Origin: Bemisia tabaci
Lineage: Eukaryota; Arthropoda; Insecta; Hemiptera; Aleyrodidae
NCBI RefSeq assembly: GCF_918797505.1
Contig: NC_092797.1
Location: 496,001-560,000 of the forward strand
DNA length: 64,000 nucleotides
Direction: 5' to 3'
The position numbers and the translations under genes were made by a program. The notes under the pieces are model-generated. The model was not told the origin of the DNA. It did not search any database and worked only from the letters and a program-made list of their open reading frames with translations. Of the stretch, positions 23,185 to 35,634 are shown in pieces. Position 1 is the stretch's first letter, and the number at the start of each line of letters is the position of its first letter.

Positions 23185-24111
23185 GGGTAGGTGGGGGTAA
23201 GAGTATGCACCGCACTTTTTTCGCGCGCTTTGTATGAATTTATGATGCTACCAGGTGTTGGTTGTTGGCAACATTGAGTTTCACCTGTTGACGAGGTTTT
23301 AAGTGAAGCGGATGTGTTTTGACGGTATTATGAAGCAAATTCACTTTTCATGCGAAAAAGATCGATTTTTTTAGTATTTGTATTGTTTGTTGTGAGTAGA
23401 ATAGTTGATGGAAAAAATCGGACAGGCACCATATCAATGTATTATAGTGTTGGCTTCAATAATCCGTAGTTGCTTTCACACCTTGGGCCTTGGGCCCCAA
23501 GTTTTAGTATATATTGTCCAATGTTTACAAATGGGGCAAGAGTGCGCAGCCAGAATGGGGCAAAAGTAGGCACCCAAAGGTGGGGCGTAGTGGGGGGGGG
23601 GGGGAGGTGTATAGGAACTTCAACATAGAAGATGTAGGCAACTCAGCATCTTAATAAATTTGTATGTTCCTCTATTCAATTTGGACCCTTACACTTTGTT
23701 CTTTTCCTGTTTAAAAAAAATTGACTTCGCAAAATTATTTGGGAGCTTGTTGAGACCGAATTATTTCTTTTTTTCACAGTAAAAGTGGTTAGGCACCACT
23801 AGAACCCTTTGAGACCAGTTTCAATTGTTTTCCGGGATACAACAGCAATTTGGAGCCCAGGTGATGTTTTTAAAATAAAAATTTCACCTGCGTACTTTTG
23901 CCCCATTAAATGGGGCAAAAGTACGCATTTTCAAATTTTTTTAAAAAATTCGTCACGGCCATGGATTTGATTTCTGAATTCGGACAACGCAGGGCACTTG
24001 CGCGTGAGGGCTTGCAGTAGGTGCCTGGTCACTTTTCCTGCCTTAAAAGTCGATTCGGTCACGGAAATACAGGAAAAACCAAAAAATGCGTACTCTTACC
24101 CCCACCTACCC
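23185..24111. mobile_element. TA-flanked inverted-repeat element with repeated GGGGCAAAAGTACGCA motif
   Basis: The ends GGGTAGGTGGGGGTAAGAGT and its inverse (ACTCTTACCCCCACCTACCC) are perfect over at least 20 bp, with TA on both outer sides (23183-23184 and 24112-24113). A related motif, GGGGCAAAAGTACGCA or GGGGCAAGAGTGCGCA, recurs inside at about 23533, 23557 and 23911. At 23895-23928 it faces its own inverse, making an almost perfect hairpin. Repeated terminal and internal copies of one motif look like transposase-binding sites. A poly-G run of 13 nt lies at 23592-23604. No transposase frame, so non-autonomous. Confidence 0.75.
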
Positions 24112-24113
24112 TA

Positions 24114-27100
24114 TGATTTCGACAGCTGGTTTGTTCGCCCTCTTGATGCTGAGCAAAATGCTTATTAGCACTAAAGTGATCTAGTTTTTTTCTGCTGAAC
24201 AGAAAGGGAACTTATAATAATGATTCAAAATTTAGATAACAATCACATGAAATTTATTATCAATAATAATTGTTTATGAATGATAATTAAATAAGATCAT
24301 GCATATTCATTATAGTTCAAGCGTTAAATGAATATTCAGTTTTTTTTACCTTTTTTATCTTTTTAGTAACAAAAATATTATACTAGCAGAAATACAGTTT
24401 GGCTAAAAAGAAAGATGAAAGGCAAATTCAATAAATAGAGGTCTACATTAAGTGACAAAGATGAAAACCATGACAGCTTGAAATTTTTTTTTTTTCCCCA
24501 AGGAATTTTTCATAAATTACTAGCCAAGAAGAAATGCTTCATGAAGTCAAGAATTTGTGCAACTTTTGTTAGAGGAGGATTTAAACTTTCAACATAAGTA
24601 GGTCATGGATTACAGACTCAATTGGCTTAAAAATAGATAGCATCTCTCCATTTAGCAAGCCAAATTAAATTTTTCGGATGCATCTGGTTACAGGGAACTT
24701 TTCTATTCTCATTGGAAAGGACGGCATGACTTCACTCTTTAATTTTTTCACTTTTTCTAGACGGCACCGTCAAATGACGAAGGCACTCCAGAATCATTTT
24801 TTATTGGGATGCACACTCCTGTTGAAATTGTTTGAAACCTTCGAAGATAACTCAGAAGCAGGAGTGAGAATGCTATCTAATCCTCTGCCAATCTCCACAA
24901 CCCGAATTGATCAACAGCGACAAATCAGCCTAACACATTAACTAATTTCCTCTCATTTTTTATTCCTTCACAAAATGAATCTTTATGTTTAATTGACATT
25001 CTCACTCAATTTCTTCTGAAATAAAAAAAAAATAAAAAAATACATGAAAGGAAATTAGGCCACTCGAAACGGACTACATTTTAAGGATGGCTATTTTTGA
25101 GACAAAAATTGATTTAATTTGGACAAAGAGAATCGATACTATATAAAATCAGTGGCAAAAAACTAGGTATTCCTGAAAATATATTTCTTTGATATTTAGT
25201 ATCGAAATGATGAAAAACTGCTGACATGAAAATACTGAAGTGACTGTTTTCTTAATTAGGACCAAAATTTGACCAAAATATTGTGATTTTAATTTTTTGC
25301 AAAAAGTTGATGTCTCGAAGTAATCAATTTGAAATGGCTCATCCCACAAAATTTTGCAATTTTAGGAACTATTATAAGTGGTTAACCCACAAAAGCATTT
25401 ATCTCGTTCTCTATGGGGTAAGTAATAGCACATATATATGCTGTCTCTGAAATGAGCTAGTAATCTAGAAATAGGGTTCGGCTTCGGCCAAAGTTCCTCA
25501 ATTGTCTGTTCCTCATGTACCAACAGGCATCCAAAATACAGTAATTAAAATGTAAAAATTTTCAACCTCTTGATTAATTCTATTTCCCTCAAATTGTTGA
25601 GAGTGGTGCTTAATCTGCCTGAAACCACCTTCAAAGAGTTTAGAGAGTGAACTCTATAAAATTCTACAAGACATGGGTTAAATATTTTAGAGGAATCATA
25701 AATATAAAGTGTGGCTCAAAGTCTTCAGGCCAGCTGAGCTGCGTAAATTCTTTTAATTCCATTATTGCACCATTCCTGAAAAATGCGAATTACTGTCCGC
25801 AGGAGTGGCAGAAATCAACTGTTAAAGGAATGAAACATTTTCTTGAGATACTGCTGATGAAGGAAATTTCACAAACTGGATGCAGGAAACACCTCAACTT
25901 CGGCAAACAGGAAATCTGACATACTCTCTTTATAAGTAAAGGGGTGAGACATGTCAAGACAAGGATCCTTTCGGAGGTAATTTGTTTTTTCCAAGCTCCT
26001 GCGGGCGAATTTTTGTAATGTTGTATTTGTTGACTAGATAGGACAAGACAAGGGTGAGCTCAAGTTAAATGGTTGGTCGGCCATTATGATAGGGGGGTTG
26101 CCAGCCTTCCTTCGAGCCCTTTATTGAGCGGAAGAATCGACTAGTGAACAGAACCCTTTCACTGGCTGACAACCAGACAATTCTTCTGGCCTGAAAAGAA
26201 CTCGAAACAAGGCTCAAAATCTTCAAAACGACACTGCCAACCAATCATATAATTCCATTCCATCTTTTTCTTGTTTTGTTTGGTCGAAAAACACAAAATT
26301 TTAATAGTTAGTCCCATTTTCAGAGAATACAGATTGTTCAAAAGCTGAGAGAGCTAAAAACTTAGACTGAATTTTTTTTGCTGCTGATTTTGAAGGTTAA
26401 GAGTGAAGAGCCTTCTTTTCTGGATGACCCTCATAAAATGTAAAATGATGTAGAGAACATTTAATCATGAAAAAATTACAAAGTTTTGAATGAATTTAGA
26501 ACAATCCTCTTTTGAGCCGCAGTTTTATTGAACAAAATGTATGGAAAAAGACGATAAGAGTAATTTTAGGTAAAAGTTGACAGGGCAAGAACATTCAAGA
26601 CATCGAAATTGACACTGAGTAAATATTAACAAAGTGCATCCACAAAACAAAATGTAAAGAAATCATCAAGTCTGATTATTACAAAAAATTAAAAAAGGAA
26701 AAATAAAAAAAAACCTTGCACATACTTTTTAGCGATTGAAGTACTGACAATCTATTTTAGTGAGCCCAATATCTGAAGCTAGAAGAGATGTAGAAGTTGA
26801 TTTTGCAAGTTCACAGATTTGTACTGACAATACGCTACCTCTAATATAACAATGTTTTAACAGTAAATTTTTATCTAAAAACATTGCAAACAGAAGAGCT
26901 CTGTTTTGACACAAAAAGTAGGATATTCAGCATCTTCATGATGCTTTAAAGAAAATACAAAAGTTATCCAACTGTTCCACTTGTTTAGCATCATACAAGG
27001 GCTTTTAAGAGATGGTAGCACATGTACTGACGGGTATTTGGAATTATATTAAATCTGAACCAAGGCAGCCGCAAGAGGCAACGGCTATTTCAATGAAAGC

Positions 27101-27530
27101 CCCCCCAAAAGCTACTACATCTCTTCCAGCCTTCAGTCTTTCAGTTCATTTAAACAATAGGTAGGTTAGGCTCTCTTCCAGTTAGTTTTCAAATTGAATG
27201 GACGTCTAGAGGAAAGACTTCAAGTCACTAGTATGAATATCCTGACTTAAAAGTAGATTTCCTCAGGCAACTTCGAGTGAGGGTCGTTAGATAAGTTAGG
27301 GCAAAACTAAAAAAAAGTGATTTTATAGACATGAGACGTCTACCTTTCAAGATAATTTCTACTTGGGCTTCAAATTTAGTCCATTGATTTTCTAATTTTC
27401 CTATTCTGTCAGAATAAATCGTTTCGTCTAACTCTGCAAAATGACCATTTAATTAAGTAAGAGGTCCAGAATTGGGGGGGGGGGGGGGAGGATATCTTAC
27501 CACCGAGCTTTTTTTTAAAATGCTTGAAAT
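24114..27530. other. Non-coding stretch with one candidate short exon
   Basis: Mostly AT-rich sequence without recognised genes. The only coding-like signal is at 24761-24835 (separate entry). A 15-nt poly-G occurs at 27474-27488. Confidence 0.4.
24761..24835 (+). CDS. Candidate short terminal exon (weak)
   Basis: A good acceptor (TTTTTTCACTTTTTCTAG, ending 24760) is followed in phase 0 by 24 codons beginning TAPSNDEGTPESFF and ending TPVEIV, then TGA at 24833. The peptide has a protein-like composition and again a hydrophobic C-terminus suited to a PDZ domain. Another frame stays open longer but looks random. It could be an alternative last exon of the + strand gene, yet the 6922 exon is entered in phase 2, so a different upstream exon would be needed. 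RNA evidence is required; this may be chance. Confidence 0.2.
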   Translation, partial: TAPSNDEGTPESFFIGMHTPVEIV

Positions 27531-27534
27531 AAAT

Positions 27535-28690
27535 CATAGTCCTGTAGTGCTAAATCCGGTAAAAATGCTATCACAACTGCAGATGCATCAGACTGACGCA
27601 TTATCACGATGAAACAGGACTTTTTTCTTGGTCAAATGCGGTTTCGATTTGATTTTATCCTTCACTTGGTCCAATAAAGCTCCAACATACAACCTTGTGA
27701 TAGTTTTACCGATTTCTAATCTAAATAATAAATAGGGACAACACCATGGGAATTCTAAAAAAACTCTAGCTTAAACTATTCCCACCGATTGAACAGTTTT
27801 GGGTTTTTTTTTTCTTAATTGTTCCGCCTTTCATCGATTGTTTTGACTGTTCCTTTGTCTCCTGACCTAAAATGCACTCTTTCATTGATGATGTGAGTGG
27901 TCACCAAAGTTTGGTCAAATAGCGTTAAGCAGGGTTGCCACAGAATTTAGAAAATGAAATTCCCTGACATTGCCCTGACATATTTTGGTGGAATTCCCTG
28001 ACAAATGAAGATATGTCAGATGGTCAATAAGACGAATATACGAATAGTTTAATATGACGAATAGTCAATATTACGAATAGTTTTTAGACAAAATGTGTTG
28101 TTCAAAACGTAGAACCCATTTCAGACAGCAATTAAAGGTAACCCGACAATTATCCCTGTAATTTTCGTCATTTTCCCTAACAATTTATTTTTCGTCAGGT
28201 TTTTCCTGACTTTCTAAAATTTCCCAATATTTCCCGGTATTCCCTGATTGTAGCAACCCTGGTTAAAAAAGGTGAAACCCGTTATAGGAGCATCAACTCG
28301 AACACGTTTTTGCCCATCTGTCAACAAACGAGACACCCGTCTCACAAAGAATTCTCTCACTCCCCAAAACTTGATGCATAATAGACCACACTCGTTCCGT
28401 TGAGATTCTTTCAATCTGCAATCACATGTTACCAGTTTACCGATTTTTTCGAAGATTTCATTAATGACTATCTAAATTGACTACCCTAAACGTTCCCTAT
28501 CGCAAATTCTCATGTGACCACATTTAAACTGACTGAACCACTTGTAAACCATTTGACGCAAAGGCGAATACTCTGCATCTACTTCCATTTTAATATCAGC
28601 AAATTTTGGACATGGTAAAAATTGCATTTGATTAAAACTCGGAACTCGTTTTTCTCCATACTTGTAGATAAACATTATTTGATTAAGAAA
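27535..28690 (-). pseudogene. Decayed mariner transposase, interrupted
   Basis: Read on the - strand, 28675-28481 gives EVDAEYSPLRQMVYKWFSQF, matching the N-terminal helix-turn-helix part of mariner transposases. Next, 28414-28270 gives FVRRVSRLLTDGQKRVRVDA, the linker before the catalytic domain. After an inserted short element (27930-28261), decayed sequence continues to KPHLTKKKVLFHRDNA near 27610, the second catalytic-Asp region. Stops and frameshifts are frequent, so it is inactive. It differs from the mariner at 29.2-30.6 kb and appears older. Confidence 0.75.
27930..28261. mobile_element. hAT-like MITE inserted in the mariner relic
   Basis: The ends CAGGGTTGCCA and (inverse) CAGGGTTGCTA are typical of hAT-type MITEs. 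Subterminal sequences containing TTCCCTGACA and TTTTCCTGAC also pair. GTTAAG and GTTAAA abut the two ends, a possible remnant of the target duplication. It separates the two halves of the mariner relic, so it is the younger insertion. Confidence 0.6.
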
Positions 28691-29052
28691 ATGAGATGAT
28701 TATTGTAAGCTAATCAGCTGAAATGTTTCAAAATTGAGGTGCTGTCATTCGGGAGTAGGTCATTACATGTTATGAAAGCAGTGAGTTTTACCTTCCACGT
28801 GCATGATAACCGGTTTTGCACCCTCTTATCAAACGGCCCTTATAAATTCTTTGAAAAATTCGTTCCATTTAAAAAAATAGAGTATTTCAAGAAGAGCTGT
28901 CCAGAGACTAAGGAATTTTGGATGAACTTCAGAATATTGTAAACATAATAATGATAGCTCTGCTAGTTTCAACCATGACCGTCCGCAGGAAAAGGGATGT
29001 TGCTAAAAAAAACTTGGAATTGAGATATTGATACTACTAAAGGCTCATTATT

Positions 29053-29240
29053 AAAATTGATAGACAGAGGTGACAAAGGGGAAATGGAAAAATCCTATTG
29101 GTGTAAGCAGGTGGCAGCAGCGGACAAAGGAGCTAAGTAATAAACAGACTAACAACAACCCAAAAGAGATCCTATAGTTAGTCCATCATTTTCTCCTTGG
29201 TCTGTAACAACCAATAGGATCACTTTATTTTCCCTTCTTC
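29053..29240. repeat. Copy 1 of a short inverted-repeat family
   Basis: AAAATTGATAGACAGAGGTGA at the left and internal AATCCTATTGG paired with CCAATAGGAT recur in the element at 38828-39055. The right edge abuts the mariner at 29243, which may have truncated or split it. Confidence 0.5.
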
Positions 29241-29539
29241 TACGAGGGGCATTCGTAAAGTAAGTATATATCTTTATTTTCTCCAAAACTAATGAAGATA
29301 AATTAAAACGGTAAAAATTGTTTTTACCGTCAGCTTTTTGCAAATCCTTTGTTTTTTAAATTTGGTTTACCGGTTCGCGAGTGACGTCATTTTTCTCGCG
29401 CCCATCTCTCGTCACCGCATGTCCAAAATATTTGAGCGCGGCGAAGCTCCTCAGAGGAGTACATGCTCTCACCGTAAAGAAGCTTGTAACACAAATAATT
29501 GGTTTATTATGTGGAAATTTCAGGCTTTGAATTGTCTTA

Positions 29540-30330
29540 CCTTACTTTTCGACATAATCTCCACCTAGTTGGACACATTTCTGATACCGTGTTAGCAGTT
29601 TGTGAATTCAATCTTCAAAAAATTGCGCATCCTGTAGTTGGAACCATTTTTTAACAGGTTCTTGCAACTCTGCGTGGGTGGAGAACTTTTGGCCAATCAA
29701 GCTCTTCTTTAACGCAGGAAAAATATGAAAATCGCTTGGAGCAAGGTCCGGTGAGTACGGTGGATGAGGAAAAAGGTCCCATTGAATGAGGCAAACAACT
29801 CTTGAGTGACATGAGCCACATGAGGCCTAGCGTTGTCATGAAGGAACAAAATTTGACGAGACAAAAGACCGGGCCGTTTTCGCTTGATCGCTGACTTAAG
29901 ATTTTTCAAAACTTCACAATATCTTGCGGCATCGATCATTTTTCCTCTTTCCAAGAAATCGATCAGCAATATTCCTTGAGCGCATAGAGAAAAAAAGGAG
30001 GTGTTTGCATTTCCGGCATCTTGGAATTTTTTGATGATTTGATGACGTACGTCGGTACAGCGACGTTTATATTCTGTAGATTTTCTTGGAAATGGTGTAA
30101 TTTAAGGAAAAAAGTCATTCTACAAAAAGTGCTTGAAATTATGTAATGAGTTGATTTAAGTAAAAAAATCGGACATTATGGTCCGTTTTTCATATTTTGA
30201 ATTCCGGATTTTGCTGGCCAGGTTGTGACGACCTATGTCACAGGGTAAACAAACCTCAAGATACAAACACCTCCTTTTTTTTCTCTATGCCTTGAGCGTC
30301 CCAAAACACAGTAGCCAAAACATGTACTCG
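29540..30330 (-). pseudogene. Mariner transposase catalytic-domain remnant
   Basis: On the - strand the reading ATVFWDAQG (30320-30290) jumps the nested MITE and continues ILLIDFLERGKMIDAARYCE (from about 29978) and FLHDNARPHVAHVTQEL, which contains the second catalytic Asp. A one-base frameshift near 29790 moves the next block (PHPPYSPDLAPSDFH, with the third catalytic Asp of a DD34D triad) to another frame. The C-terminal part (LQDAQFFED) carries a stop before TRYQKCVQLGGDYVEK. The N-terminal DNA-binding half is absent. Clearly non-functional. Confidence 0.85.
29983..30289. mobile_element. MITE nested in mariner, 9-bp target duplication
   Basis: Ends CATAGAGAAAAAAAGGAGGT and its inverse form about 25-bp terminal repeats differing by one A. 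CCTTGAGCG is present exactly on both sides (29974-29982 and 30290-30298). Removing the element plus one duplication restores the transposase reading frame (WDAQG to ILLIDF). A 9-bp duplication is typical of Mutator-like elements; assignment to that superfamily is an inference. Confidence 0.9.
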
Positions 30331-30572
30331 TCTGAGGAGCTCCGCCACGCTCGAATATTTTGGACATGCGGTGACGAGCGATGGGCGCGGGAAAAATGAC
30401 GTCACTTGCAAACCGGTAAACTAAATTTAAAAAACGAAGGATTTTTGAAAAGCTGAGAGTATGGCGGTAAAAACAATTTTTACCGATTTAATTTATCTTC
30501 ATCAGTTTCGGAGAAAATAAAGATATTTACTTACTTTACGAATGCCTCTCGTATTTTCATAGACGTCTTTAA

Positions 30573-30690
30573 CCATGACAATCAAAGCATGCTACCAATA
30601 CATGAATGTCAAGTGCTGTGATTGGTCTAAGACATGGAAGCCAATCATAACACCGGACTTGGATGTATTGATAGTGCAGTTTGATCGTGT
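30573..30690. repeat. Small palindromic MITE, copy 1
   Basis: About 118 bp folding on itself: CATGACAATCAAAGCATG to GATCGTGTGACACTA, with CAAGTGCTGTGATTGG inside. The same core (CCAATCACAGCACTTG) and ends occur at 33130-33257. Confidence 0.6.
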
Positions 30691-33129
30691 GACACTAGTT
30701 GATCAATTTCAATGATGAGCCTCCTGGTTAGAGGAGTGTTTTCCTAACATTTTGACTCTGAGAATGCTTTAAATGTTAAAAACCAGCATTGAATCTATTT
30801 GAACTTTGTATTTCAAGGAACAAGAGTTTCAGAAAAGATTTTTGAGGGATTACATTTTCAATCTGTTTTATTTGAGGCTCAAATTTTTCCGATCAAATGC
30901 AACTTTCTGCCCTCTGTGGGCATTAATTCTTGAAATGATTCCGATTTTTCAAAATTGAGATTTTTTAGTCCTCCTGAACATAAATTGGACACATTCAACA
31001 AAAATCTGCGCGACTACATTAGACATCACCTAATCTCCTCTCGTTTTTTATTTTTTTAACAGAAAGTTTGACTTGAAATTTTGTGAGTTTAATCTTGATA
31101 GTTGAGGGAGAATTCGTATAGAGTTTCAAGGCGTTGTGTAATTTAAATTAACCAATATCGAATGCAGTTACATTGATTGTGACTAAATTTGTACAGTTGT
31201 TCTTCTGAAAGATTTGTTTTGACGTATGGAGCTCCCTTTTCCTGTAGAAAGTCACAAATAAATACAATCTTTGGCAGGACCTTGTAACAACTCTGTGCTT
31301 AGCAAAAATTAAACAATTCCATCCAATATGAAGTTTAAGACGGGATTCCTTCTTGGAAATGCAGAAAAGTGTGTAAAATATGTATAAAAATCAATGTAGA
31401 AACAAAAGACAACAAAATGATAAACACAGTAAATATTGCGTTGACAAGACAGGCCTTAAGCAGACATTCTTTCAAAAATGATTCCAACAACAAATGAAGC
31501 TGATAATAATTTTAAAACAAATAAAAAATCCGAAGAAAACACATAAAATGGCAATATCCCATTTGATTATCTTGAAAAATGTACACAGTTCTGGCGTGTA
31601 TTTCAGAGATGTCCGAGAAAATTATTTAAAAAAGAAGAAAGAGCTTAAAGATACAAAAATTGGCTGCTTTGAAGCACCAGCCTCCAAATTCTTAGGAAAA
31701 CGTAAGTAAGAGAGAGTCAAGGAATCTTGGTCCAAGTAATTGCTTTTTTCTTATACAAAGTATGTTTAAATGCTTTATGACTTAACCATAAATCAGGCTA
31801 CTTCCCCCTGTGCGGCACAAGAGAGATTTTGCTGACATTAGTGCAAGGAGTAATTCATTCAAGTCCTCCATACTTGCAATTTTCGCCACGAATATAATTT
31901 TTTTACACTTCTTCCTGGCAGCCTAAAATACCTAAGGGCCCCTGAGAATGTAGACTTATTGTTTATAAAATGTTACTCAAATCTATGCTAAGCTTCACAA
32001 TGTTCATAAGATGAAAAATGAAGGATAAAACTTTTTACGCTTCCTGATAGTTTCATCTCAAAAAAATGTGTCAAATACTTTTTCACCTAGGACTTTTTGT
32101 CTGAATTTTTCATGAAAGGTTCACCTATAAGTGAAATTACCTAAAAATAAATTGATTTAATTTACCTAAAAATTGGCTGAGGCATTATTAATACAACCGA
32201 TTTTCAAAAAATCTTCGACAACATCTTCACCTGTCTTGCTCACTTGCTTTTCACTTATTTTGGATGTATTTGGGCAACAGGTCCTACTTGTTGTACATGA
32301 TCGCTACCTGTAATTGCTACATCTTTAAACAAAATATGGCATAAAATGACTTCAGAATTTTAGATGACAAGTTAATAGGAAAAATTTTGAAGTATTTTAC
32401 ATAACATCAAATGTCTTGAGTGAAAATGCATTTTTAGCTTTTAAGTGAAAAAGCATTAAGCACATTTTTTCGGAGAAATTTCTTTGGTAAAATGAAATGG
32501 AATCGTTTTTACTCTCAAAGTTCATTAGTGTCGTAAGCTTCCGTGTTATCATTCAAATTGCAACATATGACTCTCAAAATCACAAAAAAGTTACTCAACT
32601 CCTTAATACGTGTCAAACTTTATTTTTGATATGCCCTTTGAATATTCTACTTCTTTTCGATCTAATACTGAGTTATTTATCACTTGAACGTAATTGCACT
32701 AAATTGAATTATGGGCAAATGAATTAAATTAAAAGGAACTATGTACATGGGAATTACGAGGATCATAGTTGCTTTTGAACCTTCACTCATTTGTACACAG
32801 TTCCCTTCAGCAAAAATGTGTCTACTTGACCATTCCAAGGAAAAGGGACCTCAGTGCCCAAAAATTCCCGTTACATAAAACTCGTAACTATCCAAATTGA
32901 TTCGAAAAACATCGATTTGGATAAAAAAAAATCTGATAACGCATGATCCTCCCACCCTTTCCTGAATTATCCGGGATAGCATGTATAGAACGCAATTTTA
33001 GACAAATATTAATGAATTAGAGCATTAACCATGGTTAGACAAATATACAGATAATACTGATCAGACAACTAAACTTTTTTTTTGCACCTTTTCACTACCT
33101 CACCAAAAATTGATAGTTCCTATAGCCTA
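30691..33129. other. Non-coding stretch, no gene recognised
   Basis: AT-rich with no coding region supported. It lies between the two genes and downstream of the beta-arrestin stop codon; no boundary of either transcript is visible here. Confidence 0.4.
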
Positions 33130-33257
33130 TGTCACACTATCAAAGCTTGCCATCAAAATATAAAGATCAGATGTTTTAATTGGCTTATTCGATGACTCGG
33201 ACCAATCACAGCACTTGACTTTGACATTTTGATGGAGTATTTTGATAGCGTGACACA
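33130..33257. repeat. Small palindromic MITE, copy 2
   Basis: TGTCACACTATCAAAG at the left pairs with TTTGATAGCGTGACACA at the right. The 128-bp unit is largely self-complementary and shares its core with 30573-30690. Confidence 0.7.
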
Positions 33258-35634
33258 TGCTAATGGCTTTAAATGGAGGAAAAACAGTGTTGCCAACCTT
33301 GCAAAATTGCAAATCGTCGACAAAATAGTGGAAATGTGCTGAACTTCAGCATAATGCGGGGACAATGCACTGTATCTGAGGTAAAAAAAAAATTCCTTCA
33401 CTGACAATGATACAGCCAAGTGTGAAAAAAATTCCTGTTTTAGTAAAAGAGGAAAGCTACAGAGGGCTACGGTGAAAGTAATGTTTTCTTGGTGTTACCA
33501 AGTTACAACCTTGGGGTTCTCTCTGACCCCCTTTCACCTGCTACAGTTTTTTGTCACCTGCGAGCATATAAAAAGTTTTGACAATTTGGCTCTAACTTTT
33601 AATTTCGACAAAATATTTAAAGTGCGCAACACTGATTAGTGTGCTTTTGTTCAAATCAAGATCTTAAAACCTTAAAAAATCAAGAGAGGGGAGCTATTTT
33701 ATTCAATTTCACTTCAGGAGCTTGCTAAGTAATGCTTAATTCCTGCATTTCTGAGAACTAGAGAAAGCACAGAGATCACAGGAATTTTTCCCGATTTTTT
33801 TAATAATAGTAATCCACCAAAAAGAGCTCGAAGTTGCAAAAAGAAAAAGAAAAAGAAAAAGAAACCTGAATTGGCACCATTAAAAACCTAGCAATGAGAT
33901 TTTAAAATTTTACTCGTTTATAAAAGATTATGAAAGAATGATTTGAGATTGAATGAAATTGAATGATGAAAGAATGTGATCACTAGCATTAAGCATGAAG
34001 TCAAACAATGTGCTCCATGTAGATTAGAAGAGAGAGAGGATTAAGAAAATCTCGATCGTGAAACTAAGAGCCCTTGTAATTGTAACTTTGCACATTTCCT
34101 GGCATTTTTTTATTTTTTTATTCCCATCGTTATTAAAACTATTTTGTGAGATGTTTCTTTGCTCTGTCAAAAATATTGTCTGAAGATCTCATACTAAAGT
34201 GTCTTTTAACATTCTTTTAAAAAAGTATAAGAGTAGTGGAGATTTTCTATCACCGGCAATCAAGATAAATGTTTTCGTAGTTTTACCTCACCTTGCGGCG
34301 TCGCCTACTAAGTCAGGCTCACTTACAGCAAGCTTTCAGCTGAGAAATTTTCAAACCTGTCATTGATTAGCCAAGGTTTTTAGATTGTGCAAACGTTGTA
34401 TCCAATTTCGTTTAGGACAATTAAACATTTACCAGAGAATTTTTTACTGACTGTGTACAACTTTCCCTGTGAAAAACCACTTTTGAAAAAATTGATCAGT
34501 ATTTGAAGACTTTTCCGGTAAAAGGGCGTATGAGGCTTGCAATGCTACTAAGATTGTGCAATTTTTTACAGCGTTTGTGGCAAATTAAATGCATTTACAG
34601 TTGACTTACTTCCTTACCATAAAACAAAATAACTCGGAGCAGATTCAAGGAAAAATGTATGGCAGAATTTTTGGATAAGTTACTTACAACTAGAGAACTA
34701 CTTTGCACAATCTTAGCAGCATTGGAAGTCTCATATGTCCCCTTACCGAAAAATGCCCCATTTGTTTAATAGTATTTGAAGAAAAATGAAAAAACATTTA
34801 GCCAGTCTGGCAAGTAAGAATTATAGAAAAACTTGCTGACAAGCAATGTATTGACCATTGAACTCATCAGGATCTTAAAACTATAGTCAAATCACAGTTA
34901 GTTAGGGTTACTGCTTGTTTTGACTTTAAAGACCCATTGTTAAGCATAGTAAAATAATTTTACGGCTCCTTGGTACTTTAAAAATTTTAAGCAAAAAAAT
35001 TTATGGAAGACCACTTAAACATTCTAGATGGAGCAGTGGAAATGGGTTGTTATTGTTATCGAGTATTTTTACTACGCACTGGGCAAAAATTTGAGCATTT
35101 CTGAAAGGCAAACCAGATTTGAATAAATTCATCGTTTCCTGTATCATACCATGAACACTATTCTCAACAACGCAGCTCTGCAAAGACTTGGCAACAATAA
35201 TATAAAGCATTTTCCACAAACAAAGCAATTTTTAAAATAAGAGCATGAGATGAATCACGCAACGTGCAAAATAAGTGTTGATAACCGCCAAGGGCAGCAC
35301 TTGTTGATCAAAAGAAAAAGCTAACATTAGGAAGAGGGTATTTTTCCTATTTTCATTGGTTTTTTGGCTGAGGGTGCTCACCAATTAAATTTGAATAGTT
35401 CAAGAGGCTAAAGGAAGAAGGAACATAGAGTATTTAAACATGTGTGTTGGCTTCCGATTTCTTACTTACACTAAGTTGAATATCTTTCAAAAGCACGGGC
35501 ATTGAACAAGTGGTAACATTGTACTTGTAACAAAAAGATATAAAATGCAACAAAATTTAGAAGTTAACTTAATCATAACTGGCAATATATGTACAAAATA
35601 TTAATAAAAGAGGAGGAAAGAGAAGTGAGAGCTT
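33258..35634 (-). other. Downstream of the beta-arrestin stop; probable 3' UTR in its right part
   Basis: No coding sequence. On the - strand the nearest AATAAA signals that I see are around 34107-34122 (TTTATT on the + strand), about 1.5 kb after the stop codon. They may mark the transcript end, which is unproven. Confidence 0.35.

Larger units (their letters stand above)
29243..30551 (-). mobile_element. Mariner-type element with 224-bp foldback arms
   Basis: TA flanks both ends (29241-29242 and 30552-30553). The termini CGAGGGGCATTCGTAAAGTA and the matching inverse are mariner-like. Arms 29243-29466 and 30328-30551 are reverse complements over about 224 bp, far longer than the roughly 30 bp usual in mariners. 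The right arm replaces the region where the transposase N-terminus should be. Total length of 1309 bp includes a nested 307-bp insertion. It is therefore a deletion/foldback derivative and cannot be autonomous. Confidence 0.85.
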
